Shown piece by piece: positions 10,701 through 20,178 of a stretch of DNA of 45,000 bases. The stretch is from Leishmania martiniquensis (lineage: Eukaryota; Euglenozoa; Kinetoplastea; Trypanosomatida; Trypanosomatidae). Under the pieces are notes generated by a model that was given only the letters and a program-made list of their open reading frames with translations, searched no databases and was not told the origin of the DNA. The stretch spans positions 1,530,001-1,575,000 of the forward strand of contig NC_090167.1 in the NCBI RefSeq assembly GCF_017916325.1, read 5' to 3'. The stretch's first letter is position 1, and every line of letters begins with the position of its first letter. The translations under genes and the position numbers were made by a program.

Positions 10701-13700
10701 GCTTCTGGAGCTGTTTGTTAATTTCATGTGTCGCTGCAAGTCTATTTTCACCGCGGGGCGAGTCGACGAGCAACCGAACTCCGTCATTCTCACCGGCGTG
10801 TTGCCCCTCTTGGTGACTGTAGCGAACGCGTGCCCGGCAGCCGTGACCGCTGAGACGCAGGAGCAGTTGCTCCATCTGTGTGGCCGATTGCAGACGGTTC
10901 AAGCGACTCCGAAGCAGGTGATCGCCTTCTCAACTCATGAGGCCTACGACATGTACGTGCCGAACAAGGAAGAGACAGGGATCTGGCGCCTCTGTCTCGA
11001 CTTCTCCACTGCACGAAGTGTGTCCCTCATCAAGGAGGCCAGCAGCCCCTCGGTGTTTGTTATGCAGTCGGACGCCCAAACCGGCAGACCTGACAACGTG
11101 GTGATGGACGAGGCAAGCTCCTTCAAGAAGTTGGCTGGTGGGGTGCTTCACATTCACGGCAGAGGGGAAAATAGCTTTACAGTAATCGCACAGTACGAAT
11201 TTGTGCTTGACGCTTCCTTCGCCGCGGTAATGCGTGAGGCTGTGTTGCGCGTGCTGCTTGCTGCCACTGCCGAGCTAATGAGGAAGCCATCAACGGCCTC
11301 TGAGATCGTCATTACGCCGCTCTTTCGCTACGGGCTCACCACCAGCGTGCTGGCCGCCAACAGTGTCAAGATGCGCGGCGCACCTCGCGAAAACGTTTTG
11401 GACTTCCCGATGCGCGTTCTGGAGGACCGGGAAGAGGGCAAGGAGTTTGTCGATGAGGTGTGCAAGGCGATGCGCGGATCCATTGTGCCGTCGATGCGGC
11501 CCGCGATCCGCGCGCTGCTGTCGATACTCTTGCACTGCGGTCTAACACGCGGACAGGCGGAGGAGGAACTGAAGCTGCGATGGTTCAGCGGGGAGTGGAG
11601 CACGAAGCTGCAGGGTGCCACAAAGGAGGAAACAATCGTCTTCCTCGCTTCGCTGGCGCGCTGGATGATGGAGTGCGTTTTTTTCGAAGGGGGTAGCGCG
11701 ACACCCATGCTTGGTCGCCGCACCTCGCTTCGCCTTGAGAACTCTCTGAACGGCTCGCGGTCGCTGTCGGAGCGGCGGGCGTCAACAAGCTCGCGACGCA
11801 GCGTCGTGAAACTGTCTTCGCAGAATGATTCGCTTGAGCAAGTGCGCATCTTGCTTGCGAAGGGCATCACACCGCTTATGATTCAAAAGGATTTGGTGAG
11901 CCGCGCGCGCGCTGCGCAGAACATCGAAAAGGGGCTGCAGTTGCTATCGCGTCTACTGCAAGTGAACTCCGTCGGGCTGACAGAGGATATCATGACGGAG
12001 GCGCTGCGTGTACTTTGGGCCTTCACGTGCACTGACGGCTGCCAGCACTTTACGGAGGTGCTGCACGGTGCCGGGCTCGATGCGGAGGCGGCAGTACGTC
12101 GCGCTTTCCATGACGCACTCCACAGCTTCTTTGCGGTGCTCAAGAATACGTCGGGCACCATTGGGTACCGGGCCGCCCTGACGCAGGAGGCTTTTCAAGG
12201 GCGCGCGCTCATGCTGTTCCACGCCATCCTGTGTCTTCCGTGGGACGAGGCAGACTGTGAAGAGTTCAAACGCAGCTTCGAGACGGAGGACGACATTCTC
12301 AAGTTCTTGGAGAGTCAAATGGGCTCGCCCACGGCGCTCGCGACGCTGACATCGCCCTGGCGCCTGCGCCACGAAACATTGCGGTCCGCTGAGGATGTGG
12401 CAGCGGATCAGGAGCAGGCGGTGCGGACAGAGCTGCTCGGCGCAGCTGATTTCACCTCTCTCAGCCGCGTCTTTCCAAACGGCTTTTCTGTATTTATCCC
12501 CGCAATCCAAACGGCGCGGTCGCAGCTTGGCGTGGTGATGGAGAAGAGCTCGGGTCCCGCAGTGCTGGTGCGCGCAGATGAGGGGTGGCAGCTGAACTGG
12601 AAGGAGGGGGTCCCCCGGGTGTACTACTACGAGGTGAAGATCAACTCTCCCATTGGCAAGCTCGACGTGGGTGTGCAGTTGCCGCGCACAGAGCTTGCCC
12701 TCCGCGGCGAGGACCTGCTGCTCTTTTACAGCAGCCTAGGCGACGTTCGCTGGGGCGAACAGGCACAGCTGCCGCCCTTCACGGAGGGCGACACGGTTGG
12801 CTGCGGTATCGTCGTCACGTCACTTCTTCTATTTTATACACTCAACGGCCGCTTCCTTTCCTTTGCCGGCCGCGTCAATGTGCCTACAAACGCCAACGCT
12901 GACCGCGCACTCCTGTACCCAGCCATCTCCTTCGACGAGGGAAGCATGGTGCGCGTCTCGATCAACTTCGGAACCGTGCCGTTCGCCTACGACTACCGTC
13001 AGCTGCACCCAGCGCTGAACATCGAAAAAGGTCCAACGTGGTACCGCATCACCTCCACGGCGGAGATGGTGCTGCACTATCTGACAGCTCGAGTGTGTGC
13101 GGTGCAGGAGTCGAAGAGCCACAGCGCCCGTGGTGCGCTGACGCAGGTGTGCGATGTGGTGTGCCGCCACGTCAACAGCGTCACTTCATCACTCATGAAC
13201 ATTGGCGTTGGCGGCTCCGCTAACAGCAACTCTACGACGCGTGTTCAGCAGGCTGTGGCCCTGAGCGTCGCCGAGCACTCGATTATGGTGCTCATCTCCA
13301 CTATTCGGCACATCGCCACCCACGGGATTACGCTGAGCGAGCACATCAGCAACATGGTGTTCGACGCTGTTTCCATCCTCATGCTGCTGCCGCTGCACTC
13401 GGTCCAGATCGCGACGATCGGGTTGCTCCCAGACGTCATTGTGCACGTCAAAGAGGTCCCGGATGGGAAGGCTGCGGGGAACTTGGTGTCGACACTTTTC
13501 GAGAACGCCAATTGCGCCACCGATAGCGAAGACGTCATTCCGTTTCTACCCATGTGGTGCGACTGTGATGCGAGTGCGATGGCGATTGTGAATGTGCAGC
13601 ACGCACACATGCTGCAGGACGCGCAGCGCAGCATTGTGCTGGGTAACCTGCTGCCCCGAACTGGAATGGTATCTTTCTCTGTCAAGGTGACGAGGCGCAA

Positions 13701-16700
13701 CATGTCTAAGGGGCACTCGCTGAAGGGTGGTTACTTTATCGGAGTATCCGTCGCAGGGGTGAGCCCGCTGACACCGACCAGCAACTCGCAGAGTTGGAAG
13801 GCCGTGAACCCACCTATCGTCTGGGCCATTCAGGATACATCACCGCAGCTGCCGCATGCCACGAACCCGACCGTCAAGCTGAACAATTTCCAGCGCACCT
13901 TTGGCAATGCGGACGTCATTCGGGTGGTGGTGGATCGTGACAAGCGGTGCATCGACTTCTACCGTGAGGGTGAATTCCTGAAGGCGCTCTTCAGTGACAT
14001 TCCAGAAGACGTGGATTTGGTGCCATTTGTGCAGCTGTACAACGACGATGCCGCCGCAGCGATCAGCGGCGGCACAATGACTGCCCCAATCACCGGGCCG
14101 ACGCTGCTTGGCGCGGCCTCGGTGGACGTGCTTCGCTCTATGTTGACACTGGACCCTTTTCAAGACCTTGTCGCCCAGCGTCTATGCGAGGAACTGAAAG
14201 TTCAGCAGTTCCCCAAGGTGACGCTGCCGATCTTCAAGAGTATGCCAGACCCGCGCCTGCTGCAGCTACGCAGCTCAGTGGGAGAGGAGGTTACGGTGAC
14301 GGTGTCTCGGCTCAACGACTTGCGTTGCAAGTTCACGCTGGGAGGCAAGACAAACTACGAACATCTCTACAACATGCGCACGCCGGCCAAGCCGCGCACA
14401 ATGTGCACCTTCGACACGGTGCTGCCAACTTCGCGCCTGACGGGGCTGGCGCGCTGCATCGACCATCTTATCGCCGCTGCCGAGCGGATGGTGGTGCCAC
14501 GCATCACAGTCGAGGCGCTCTGCTGCCTGGAGCAGGAAGAGCGGTGCAAGATCGTCCTCGAGGAAAAAGATCACTGGGACTTCCTCTTTCACGGTCTTCG
14601 CGTGGGCAGCTTCATCACGGTGCTCCGTCGGCTGCCCTCTGTCGCCGCTATGCACACGCCTCCGATCCCGCATGACTACACCTTTTCCGCGGCTCTCTCC
14701 AACCCAGGGTTTGTTCTGCCCTCACATTACTGCGGCCGCCTCGCCACAGTGCCGACTGGGGCTAAAGGGGTCTCTACGCCGTTCATCGCGATTGCAGAGC
14801 CGTCCATTCCGACAGGGGCAAAGATAAGCATCCGCTGCCAACTGATTCGCGGCAATCAGGGCCAGATACTCGGTGGTGGATACTACTTTGGTGTCTGCAC
14901 GGCGACATTTCACTGGAAGCACAAGGACCTCAACGCGCACACGACAGAGGTGTGGGCGCTGCACGACATGGATGATTCACCCTGGCGACTGCGCCACGTC
15001 CGCACAGACGCTTCATTTCCGGTGGCAGCGGAGCCGCGCTGCATCATTGTTAGTGGCGACACTATTCGGCTTTACATTGACCGCGCTGCGCGTACGATGC
15101 ATGCCTTTCGAACGCCCGTGAATGGTGAGGAGATGCCGCTCGGTCTCATCTTTGACAATCTCCCAGCTGATGGCGCGCTCTACCCTTTCGTGAACCTCTT
15201 TAATACAGACGCTGTGGCGGTCTTCTTACCTTCCAACAGCGCCGCGCCGGCCATTCGTCTTCCTTGTCAGAAGCTTCAGTACGCCCTGTGCTCCTTTGAC
15301 GAGCGCAAGGCGTGCGACGGGTGCAATGCGAGCCTTGGGGATGCGAGGGTCTCTGGCTGTTGGTTCAAGTGCAACGAGTGCGCCGACTACACGCTGTGCT
15401 CTAACTGCTTCTTGACTTGCGTGCACTCAAACCACAGTTTCACGATGATGGACGGCTCGCCAATCGCCTACTCCACAACTACTCCGGCCACGATCGAGCG
15501 TGGCATGGAGGTGACAATACCAGCGGCCACTGTCATGTACCTGCGCAGCAGTGGCTGTCGCATGCTGGAGGCGAAGATGAATTGTGTCGCTGAGGCGATG
15601 GAAGACAACGCTCTCTGCGCCTGGGGTCTGGTCGGCCAAAACGGCTCCGAGTTCTTCTCTGTCGTGATTGATACCGTCGACGGCAGCCCCCTCTCGCTGG
15701 ACGCACCCGTGTTCGTGGGACTGGGCCCAGCGCAAGAGGTTGTGCAGGCGACGCGTGACAAGCTGCGCGACAAGTGCCTCGCCAACGTTTCAACCATCGC
15801 GACCTACTGCAGTGACCCGTCGCTGCGGCAGCCGCTGGATAACCACAGCAGAGATCCATACGGGTTCAAGCGAGGCTCGCGCATCACCCTTAGATACGAC
15901 CCTGCCGCAGGCAGAATCACCATCTCGCGCGACTGGGTCGTGGTCGGGACAAGGTCTGTGGCGCTGAAAGACAGCGAGAACGCCGTGCAACCCATCGGCT
16001 GCTTTGTGCTGCTTGGAAAGAAAGGTACCACCGTCTCCGTCTTTCCAGAACGTGCGTGCACACTGACGACCACAGTGGAGGACGTCTCGGGGAATATGCT
16101 CAAGACGGTTGGCCGCGACGGCAGCGTGTGGTTTGTGACGCGCGAGAACTGTCGCCTGCCGCTGACCCCGTGTCGAGGACTCTTCCAGAAGAGCAGCTTG
16201 GGTTACATCTTGATGGACCAACACCTCGCCCAATGCCGCCCGCAGAGCCTCGACAATCGCCTTATCCGAGTGCAGGTGCTAGAGACGGAGGAGGTGGTGT
16301 CGGTACCGGTGCATCACTACCTCATCAATGAGAGTAGCGTCATCTCAGAGGAGTGGTTCCTGTGCCGGCGTGACCGCAACGAGGGTGCGACAGTGGAGGA
16401 AGGGTTCGTCATGTCGCGCCTTCTCCTTACCCTCTCATGCCTATGCGAGAACGCGTCTCTCTCACACCTCGTCTCGCTTCATCACGAGCGACTCATCAGC
16501 ATGACGAAGCGCTTGGCTGCCGCTCACATCGAGAACGACGCACCCATCGAGTTCCTGGATGAGATTCGCGCCTCTGTTGCCTCGACAGCGAATCGGCGGC
16601 GCTGGGCGCTAGAGAAGCGGCACATTGCACCATTCGTTCCAGTCTTCAATACGGACGAGCGTAAGCGGCGCTTCCACAACGGCACCCTCGTACACACAAT

Positions 16701-19700
16701 CAACGGTGGTGGCATCTTCGAGGTGATATTCCGGCGTGGCGAGTCACTGACGGTGCGCAACACTGGTAACGAATCCGTGTCGAAAATGTCCTACCGAAAC
16801 TGTGTGCCATTAAAGCAGTGCGGTGGGCGGTCCTGGTACACCCGCCGAAACGGGCTGCCGTGCAGTCTCTACGAGCATACAGTGCGCCTCAGAGACCCTG
16901 CCAGGGCATCGGAGAGCGTGCCGCTCCAGGACGAGTGGCTAGGCGAAGTAGTCTTCGCACGCGCCACAAAGTCCCTCACGGTGTCGCTTGCACCGCACGG
17001 CATTGGGCGTGCCGACATCGCACAGGGCACAGCTGAGGAAACGCGGTTCATTGTCATCTACGAGCACACGAGGTACTCTCGAATGGTACGCCTCTTCATG
17101 CGCGTCTACAGCGCTGAACTGCTGCGTGAGGTGGAGCACTTCGTGACCAGCAGTGGTGAAGGGTTGCGGGGTGTAAGGCGTGACTATCAGGAGCTTGTCG
17201 ACTTCCTCAACAACGCCGCCGCCTCTGTGTGCGACGGACCAGCGGTGGGGGGACAGGAACTGTACTTTGGGATGGTCGGCTTTCTGGACGCGGAGGGGCT
17301 GCGACTACACGGTCAGTTCCAATCCCACCAAGGGAAGGGCGGCCCATTCACCCTCAACTCCTGTCGAAAATTCGCTCTGCTCCCGGTGGTGTCGGACAAG
17401 TGGGCGGTGGAGCCGCTGCCGGACTGCCTAGACGCGACGATTCCACCGGAGCCGCATCGTGGTATGTGGGAGTCCACACATCGCCTTGTCGTGCTGTTGG
17501 CGCGCCACCTCTACCTTGTCACTTGCAGTCGCATTGAGCGCAAGCCCGTCGACTTCCTCGAACATATTTTTGTCTTCATCAACCACCCGCTGGCAGATGC
17601 ACTGGTGTGCAAAGATACTAATAACCACCAGCTGAGTGTGATGCTAAGCGAGGCGAACATGCGCATCACGGAACCAAGTCTGAAACCGTGGGATGCCATC
17701 TCGCTTGCCCGTCTTGTTACCAACAGTCTTCTTCTCCGCCCCGAGGCCATCAACAACGTGCGAGAGCACCTATTGTGGGACTGCCTGCACGGGGTCGTGA
17801 CGGCGGCCCACCGTTGTGGCCGCTACCACCGGCACGAGGTTCTTCGAAGTATCACGGCGTTTGTGCAGACAAGGCTGCAGTACACTAGCATTTACCAGCA
17901 GCTCTTCTCGACGCTGTTCTCGTACGTGGAGCGGTGGGTGGGGGCGCTGCCAGAGGACCGAGAAGTGAAGAAGGACGTCGCGGCGGGCGTGGACCTCCTG
18001 CTCGCCCTCGGCAGTCCGCTGGACCAGCAGATGCGCAAGATTCCTGTTGCCCCCCTACACTGCCTCATCGACTTGTGGCGGTCTGTGACAGCCGAAGTGG
18101 CGTTGCCGCGTGTGGTGGATGAGCTGCACCTCGCGATCGATCCAGCAAGTCCTACAGTGGGCACGCTCTGCACCTTCGGCGACTACGTACGACAGGAGCT
18201 GAAGGTAGGCAAGGTTACGAGTACCTGCGGTACGGCTGGACGAGGTCGCTACTACTACGAGGTGACACTGCCGGACCGAATCACTTCCGCCTACGCAATT
18301 GGCTGGGGAACTGCGGTGCACAACGAGGTCCCAGGCCAGCATGTAGGGAGCGACCGCAACAGCTTCGCATACAACGGCACCGACATCAACACACGCGATG
18401 GCAAAGAGGAGTACAAAATACCGACGGAGAGCATCCCTGGCGCCGTTGTGGGGTGCCTACTCAACATGGAAGAGAGGACGGCAGCATGGTCGCTGAACGG
18501 GGTGGTGGGGCACTTCATCACAATCCCCATCATACTCGCCAACAACACGCCGCTCTTCGCCTTTGCATCCATCGGCACCTGCAGCGGCATGAAGGTGCGA
18601 CTGCGCGCCAACGAGTTCGAGTACGCACCAGACGGCTACACGGACCTCTCCGGCCGCTTTGCGCGTCCTCTCGTGGACAGCTACGACCGCAGCCAACGGA
18701 GCTTGATGGAGCAGCAGCCCTACGCCTTCTATTTACAACTGGCCTCTTTTCTTTCCGACGTGGAGGATTATCTAGACGAGCAGGCAGCACAGAATCACAC
18801 GAGTTCGCTTTCGTGTGTGCCCGAGGATCCGTACAAGCTATTTGTGCACGCCTACCCACTGCTTCAGTCGTACCCCCCGTCTTCGCTGCAGACCTTCGCG
18901 CAGGTGATCGCGGTGACGGAAAGTTGCATGGCCACCGCGAACAACTTCGTCGATCTGGATGAGGAGACCGTCACTGGAACGCTGTCGCAGGCCTTTCTGT
19001 CCATGAAGGGGCTCGTCCGCCGCTCCTTCCGCCAGCGTCTGCTGGTGAACATGGCCCCGGTGGAGGCGGTGAGCACGGCCCCGACGATCTTTGTGCGGGT
19101 GACGGATCTGTACTCGAGCCTTCCACGCACAACGGAGAGTGCGCTGCGGCACTCCATACTCGCGCAGCTTTACAGGCAAATCGGGTTCTTGACGGACGAG
19201 CAGTGGGGCGTGTCGCCGCTCTTCAAAGTGAACCTGCAAATCAGCGGCTCCGGGCACGCCCCAGTGGACATGGGCGGTCCGTATCGGCAGCTGTGGACTT
19301 TTCTGGCATTCGAGATGATGCAGCACCCTGAAAAGTGCCACCCCAACTCTGACTTTCACCGCAACCCGCTGTTTGTGTTTGTGAACAACTCGCAGCGCAT
19401 ATCCCTCGTGCCGGATAGTCAGGCGAACTCCATCTACGATCTGAACCTCTTTACGTTCTTTGGCAAAATTATGGGGCACTCGGCGCGCGCCAAGACGCCG
19501 CTCGACATCGACTTTTCCCCGTTTTTCTGGAAGTTTCTCGTGGATGACGAGCTGACGATCAAAGACTTTTACGCCCACGTCGACAGCGTCGTCGAGGCCA
19601 CCGTAAAGGACGACAACTTTCTCTTGAGTGGCGTCGCGGATGAGCTCATCCCCGGCTTTGCGGAGAGTGTGGCGTGGCTGGACAGCGACGACAACGACGA

Positions 19701-20178
19701 GGTGGCTGCCCAGCAACGGCGCACCATTGCCGAGCGTTGCCTTGTGCACTCTATGGACGAGCAGCTTAGCGCCATCCGCAACGGCCTCTGGAAAATCCTC
19801 TCGCGCCGCGTCGTGCGATGCCTGTCGTGGCGAGATCTCGAGAATCTGGTGTGTGGCGAGAGCAACCTGACGCTGCCCGATCTGCAAAAGTACATCCGCG
19901 TGCAGCTGACGGGGAGTCGCGAATCGTACTTTTGGCACATTGTCGAACAGCTCTCTATGGAGCAGAGAGCCTCGCTGATTTGTTTTGCCTCCGGGCAGCG
20001 CCGGCTGCCTCTCATTCGACCCATTACGGTGGCCGAGAATAACGAAAGCGTCGATCATCTTCCCCGTGCTCAAGCCTGCGGGTCGCTAATCACCATTCCG
20101 CTCTACACCTCACTGGAAATGTTCAAGGAGAAGCTCTTGGTAGCGCTTCAGCATCAAATGGAGATGGAGCTAGCCTGA
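7732..20178 (+). CDS. Giant HECT-type E3 ubiquitin ligase with SPRY-like modules and a ZZ zinc finger
   Basis: This is an uninterrupted frame of 4148 residues. The C-terminal 320 residues are a HECT ubiquitin-transfer domain: a DMGGPYRQLW signature near 3845, FFGKIMGHSARAKTPLDIDFSP in the N-lobe, and the C-lobe PRAQACGSLITIPLYTS with the likely catalytic cysteine at 4116, 33 residues from the end. A SPRY-like module lies at about 1600-1715, ending in LFYTLNGRFL. Two related GGYF(I/Y)FGV-type modules lie at about 1985-2120 and 2370-2500. A clear ZZ finger lies at about 2521-2575 (CDGC, then CNEC and CSNCF, ending in HSNHSF). Another SPRY-like stretch follows at about 2600-2770, and a good SPRY lies at 3497-3603 (RYYYEV, AIGWG, AWSLNG). 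Residues 350-800 may form a beta-propeller. The combination recalls HERC1, HERC2 and HECTD4. Substrates are unknown. Confidence 0.92.
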   Translation: MSFAGIENWIGPLPGLRSTPPPQVTLLGDTATTTSATDTIPARSTTYEAQHVECAAYQKGTMYIQDPSGDNKSSIELDTVSLSQLYATGYRIYRKKHQPHSKQNFSLPTAPPDFDGDAPIDPQTVVQHVRSLANAYNSVTSTPSPFLIYEQVILDAQEALQTMTEEVNQSIVLRNGEGCNSPAPHSADSSMGDIFVYSSTFGSQLQSDAMMMSVNLLNGAHSHVRSLQLLYQRLFSDATLCRALAPSVVSELLTQLSISVKETTTPSAQVMERCAIAGLLVGRRHQLHEILRYADILEHLTTASCNIVPVAVPHACEIVQSFSLHAADICPITSPIDCFQDEPIKMKMVLGEGTGVQKFCVSPNQQYLATVGTQKIMMLNLSTGSLHAERELPEVVAGCWNMTFSEDSAHLVCTDTSGLRHAVLTTDLTTKEDRTTECVSLVTDYHKGMLEATPSPLLPCGSTASLYILELNAAISAASFSCPISETVDCFSLCSHVYKDCAGTLIRIVPDTGEPLAVELHGNVLSLRQGSTVCQGVLPCTTQWYFLHAHWSKGVWAVSVNFSIVELIGPHYTQSQTMKIKKVDFLHCSGHFGSTALWSGANGPATVRRFFRERIVDSSVMPLFVFPMDEGTGMWLKETAGRQCVSLNAKSFVWDSSVIVPVSITNLSAVPLGDKVLLSGRVLKSAYRLFVMLPPVEKGSDDLVAEVDRESNRVVRVYQCPRSCSENAYAILSDESELLVYQQRFSTFSSVRLFTRRRMEKELTLCDPSEACPGVGSAPWLMHQIYRCIYTESYELERILPENSPLSFATLRSLAQALRHVQPFTPPLKVLAFMSLALVHFRRLATLNDTRISDVAASLKASCSAIMEIFTEKTFLEVTYRLYQVATAWSLTVEDQAEMLLHMDSGEHTDLQWSYFSRERVYTVIHQIVQHRPDDIVPVAKNLLQQCERESAGDAGEPKPVTHLMTSFVLAVMTTLHSSAARVSESNVSQLLELFVNFMCRCKSIFTAGRVDEQPNSVILTGVLPLLVTVANACPAAVTAETQEQLLHLCGRLQTVQATPKQVIAFSTHEAYDMYVPNKEETGIWRLCLDFSTARSVSLIKEASSPSVFVMQSDAQTGRPDNVVMDEASSFKKLAGGVLHIHGRGENSFTVIAQYEFVLDASFAAVMREAVLRVLLAATAELMRKPSTASEIVITPLFRYGLTTSVLAANSVKMRGAPRENVLDFPMRVLEDREEGKEFVDEVCKAMRGSIVPSMRPAIRALLSILLHCGLTRGQAEEELKLRWFSGEWSTKLQGATKEETIVFLASLARWMMECVFFEGGSATPMLGRRTSLRLENSLNGSRSLSERRASTSSRRSVVKLSSQNDSLEQVRILLAKGITPLMIQKDLVSRARAAQNIEKGLQLLSRLLQVNSVGLTEDIMTEALRVLWAFTCTDGCQHFTEVLHGAGLDAEAAVRRAFHDALHSFFAVLKNTSGTIGYRAALTQEAFQGRALMLFHAILCLPWDEADCEEFKRSFETEDDILKFLESQMGSPTALATLTSPWRLRHETLRSAEDVAADQEQAVRTELLGAADFTSLSRVFPNGFSVFIPAIQTARSQLGVVMEKSSGPAVLVRADEGWQLNWKEGVPRVYYYEVKINSPIGKLDVGVQLPRTELALRGEDLLLFYSSLGDVRWGEQAQLPPFTEGDTVGCGIVVTSLLLFYTLNGRFLSFAGRVNVPTNANADRALLYPAISFDEGSMVRVSINFGTVPFAYDYRQLHPALNIEKGPTWYRITSTAEMVLHYLTARVCAVQESKSHSARGALTQVCDVVCRHVNSVTSSLMNIGVGGSANSNSTTRVQQAVALSVAEHSIMVLISTIRHIATHGITLSEHISNMVFDAVSILMLLPLHSVQIATIGLLPDVIVHVKEVPDGKAAGNLVSTLFENANCATDSEDVIPFLPMWCDCDASAMAIVNVQHAHMLQDAQRSIVLGNLLPRTGMVSFSVKVTRRNMSKGHSLKGGYFIGVSVAGVSPLTPTSNSQSWKAVNPPIVWAIQDTSPQLPHATNPTVKLNNFQRTFGNADVIRVVVDRDKRCIDFYREGEFLKALFSDIPEDVDLVPFVQLYNDDAAAAISGGTMTAPITGPTLLGAASVDVLRSMLTLDPFQDLVAQRLCEELKVQQFPKVTLPIFKSMPDPRLLQLRSSVGEEVTVTVSRLNDLRCKFTLGGKTNYEHLYNMRTPAKPRTMCTFDTVLPTSRLTGLARCIDHLIAAAERMVVPRITVEALCCLEQEERCKIVLEEKDHWDFLFHGLRVGSFITVLRRLPSVAAMHTPPIPHDYTFSAALSNPGFVLPSHYCGRLATVPTGAKGVSTPFIAIAEPSIPTGAKISIRCQLIRGNQGQILGGGYYFGVCTATFHWKHKDLNAHTTEVWALHDMDDSPWRLRHVRTDASFPVAAEPRCIIVSGDTIRLYIDRAARTMHAFRTPVNGEEMPLGLIFDNLPADGALYPFVNLFNTDAVAVFLPSNSAAPAIRLPCQKLQYALCSFDERKACDGCNASLGDARVSGCWFKCNECADYTLCSNCFLTCVHSNHSFTMMDGSPIAYSTTTPATIERGMEVTIPAATVMYLRSSGCRMLEAKMNCVAEAMEDNALCAWGLVGQNGSEFFSVVIDTVDGSPLSLDAPVFVGLGPAQEVVQATRDKLRDKCLANVSTIATYCSDPSLRQPLDNHSRDPYGFKRGSRITLRYDPAAGRITISRDWVVVGTRSVALKDSENAVQPIGCFVLLGKKGTTVSVFPERACTLTTTVEDVSGNMLKTVGRDGSVWFVTRENCRLPLTPCRGLFQKSSLGYILMDQHLAQCRPQSLDNRLIRVQVLETEEVVSVPVHHYLINESSVISEEWFLCRRDRNEGATVEEGFVMSRLLLTLSCLCENASLSHLVSLHHERLISMTKRLAAAHIENDAPIEFLDEIRASVASTANRRRWALEKRHIAPFVPVFNTDERKRRFHNGTLVHTINGGGIFEVIFRRGESLTVRNTGNESVSKMSYRNCVPLKQCGGRSWYTRRNGLPCSLYEHTVRLRDPARASESVPLQDEWLGEVVFARATKSLTVSLAPHGIGRADIAQGTAEETRFIVIYEHTRYSRMVRLFMRVYSAELLREVEHFVTSSGEGLRGVRRDYQELVDFLNNAAASVCDGPAVGGQELYFGMVGFLDAEGLRLHGQFQSHQGKGGPFTLNSCRKFALLPVVSDKWAVEPLPDCLDATIPPEPHRGMWESTHRLVVLLARHLYLVTCSRIERKPVDFLEHIFVFINHPLADALVCKDTNNHQLSVMLSEANMRITEPSLKPWDAISLARLVTNSLLLRPEAINNVREHLLWDCLHGVVTAAHRCGRYHRHEVLRSITAFVQTRLQYTSIYQQLFSTLFSYVERWVGALPEDREVKKDVAAGVDLLLALGSPLDQQMRKIPVAPLHCLIDLWRSVTAEVALPRVVDELHLAIDPASPTVGTLCTFGDYVRQELKVGKVTSTCGTAGRGRYYYEVTLPDRITSAYAIGWGTAVHNEVPGQHVGSDRNSFAYNGTDINTRDGKEEYKIPTESIPGAVVGCLLNMEERTAAWSLNGVVGHFITIPIILANNTPLFAFASIGTCSGMKVRLRANEFEYAPDGYTDLSGRFARPLVDSYDRSQRSLMEQQPYAFYLQLASFLSDVEDYLDEQAAQNHTSSLSCVPEDPYKLFVHAYPLLQSYPPSSLQTFAQVIAVTESCMATANNFVDLDEETVTGTLSQAFLSMKGLVRRSFRQRLLVNMAPVEAVSTAPTIFVRVTDLYSSLPRTTESALRHSILAQLYRQIGFLTDEQWGVSPLFKVNLQISGSGHAPVDMGGPYRQLWTFLAFEMMQHPEKCHPNSDFHRNPLFVFVNNSQRISLVPDSQANSIYDLNLFTFFGKIMGHSARAKTPLDIDFSPFFWKFLVDDELTIKDFYAHVDSVVEATVKDDNFLLSGVADELIPGFAESVAWLDSDDNDEVAAQQRRTIAERCLVHSMDEQLSAIRNGLWKILSRRVVRCLSWRDLENLVCGESNLTLPDLQKYIRVQLTGSRESYFWHIVEQLSMEQRASLICFASGQRRLPLIRPITVAENNESVDHLPRAQACGSLITIPLYTSLEMFKEKLLVALQHQMEMELA
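15292..15456 (+). other. ZZ-type zinc finger inside the HECT ligase
   Basis: The segment codes for a cysteine/histidine pattern with CDGC, a later CNEC, CSNC, and two histidines in a VHSNHSF ending. This is the order and spacing of ZZ fingers, as in HERC2, Mib and p62. ZZ domains commonly bind N-terminal degrons or histone tails, so this one may recruit a substrate. That role is inferred. Confidence 0.8.
19210..20175 (+). other. HECT catalytic domain segment
   Basis: This segment encodes the complete bilobed HECT fold. The predicted ubiquitin-accepting cysteine codon is TGC at 20077-20079. It is preceded by alanine, where most HECT ligases have threonine (the usual TC pair). The tail after the cysteine keeps the usual length. 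Confidence 0.85.

Noticed and set aside
18838..20073. 411-codon open frame on the - strand
   Set aside because: It lies wholly antisense to the conserved HECT region, is Arg/His/Val-rich and has no domain. It is a shadow caused by the GC-rich codon bias of the true gene.
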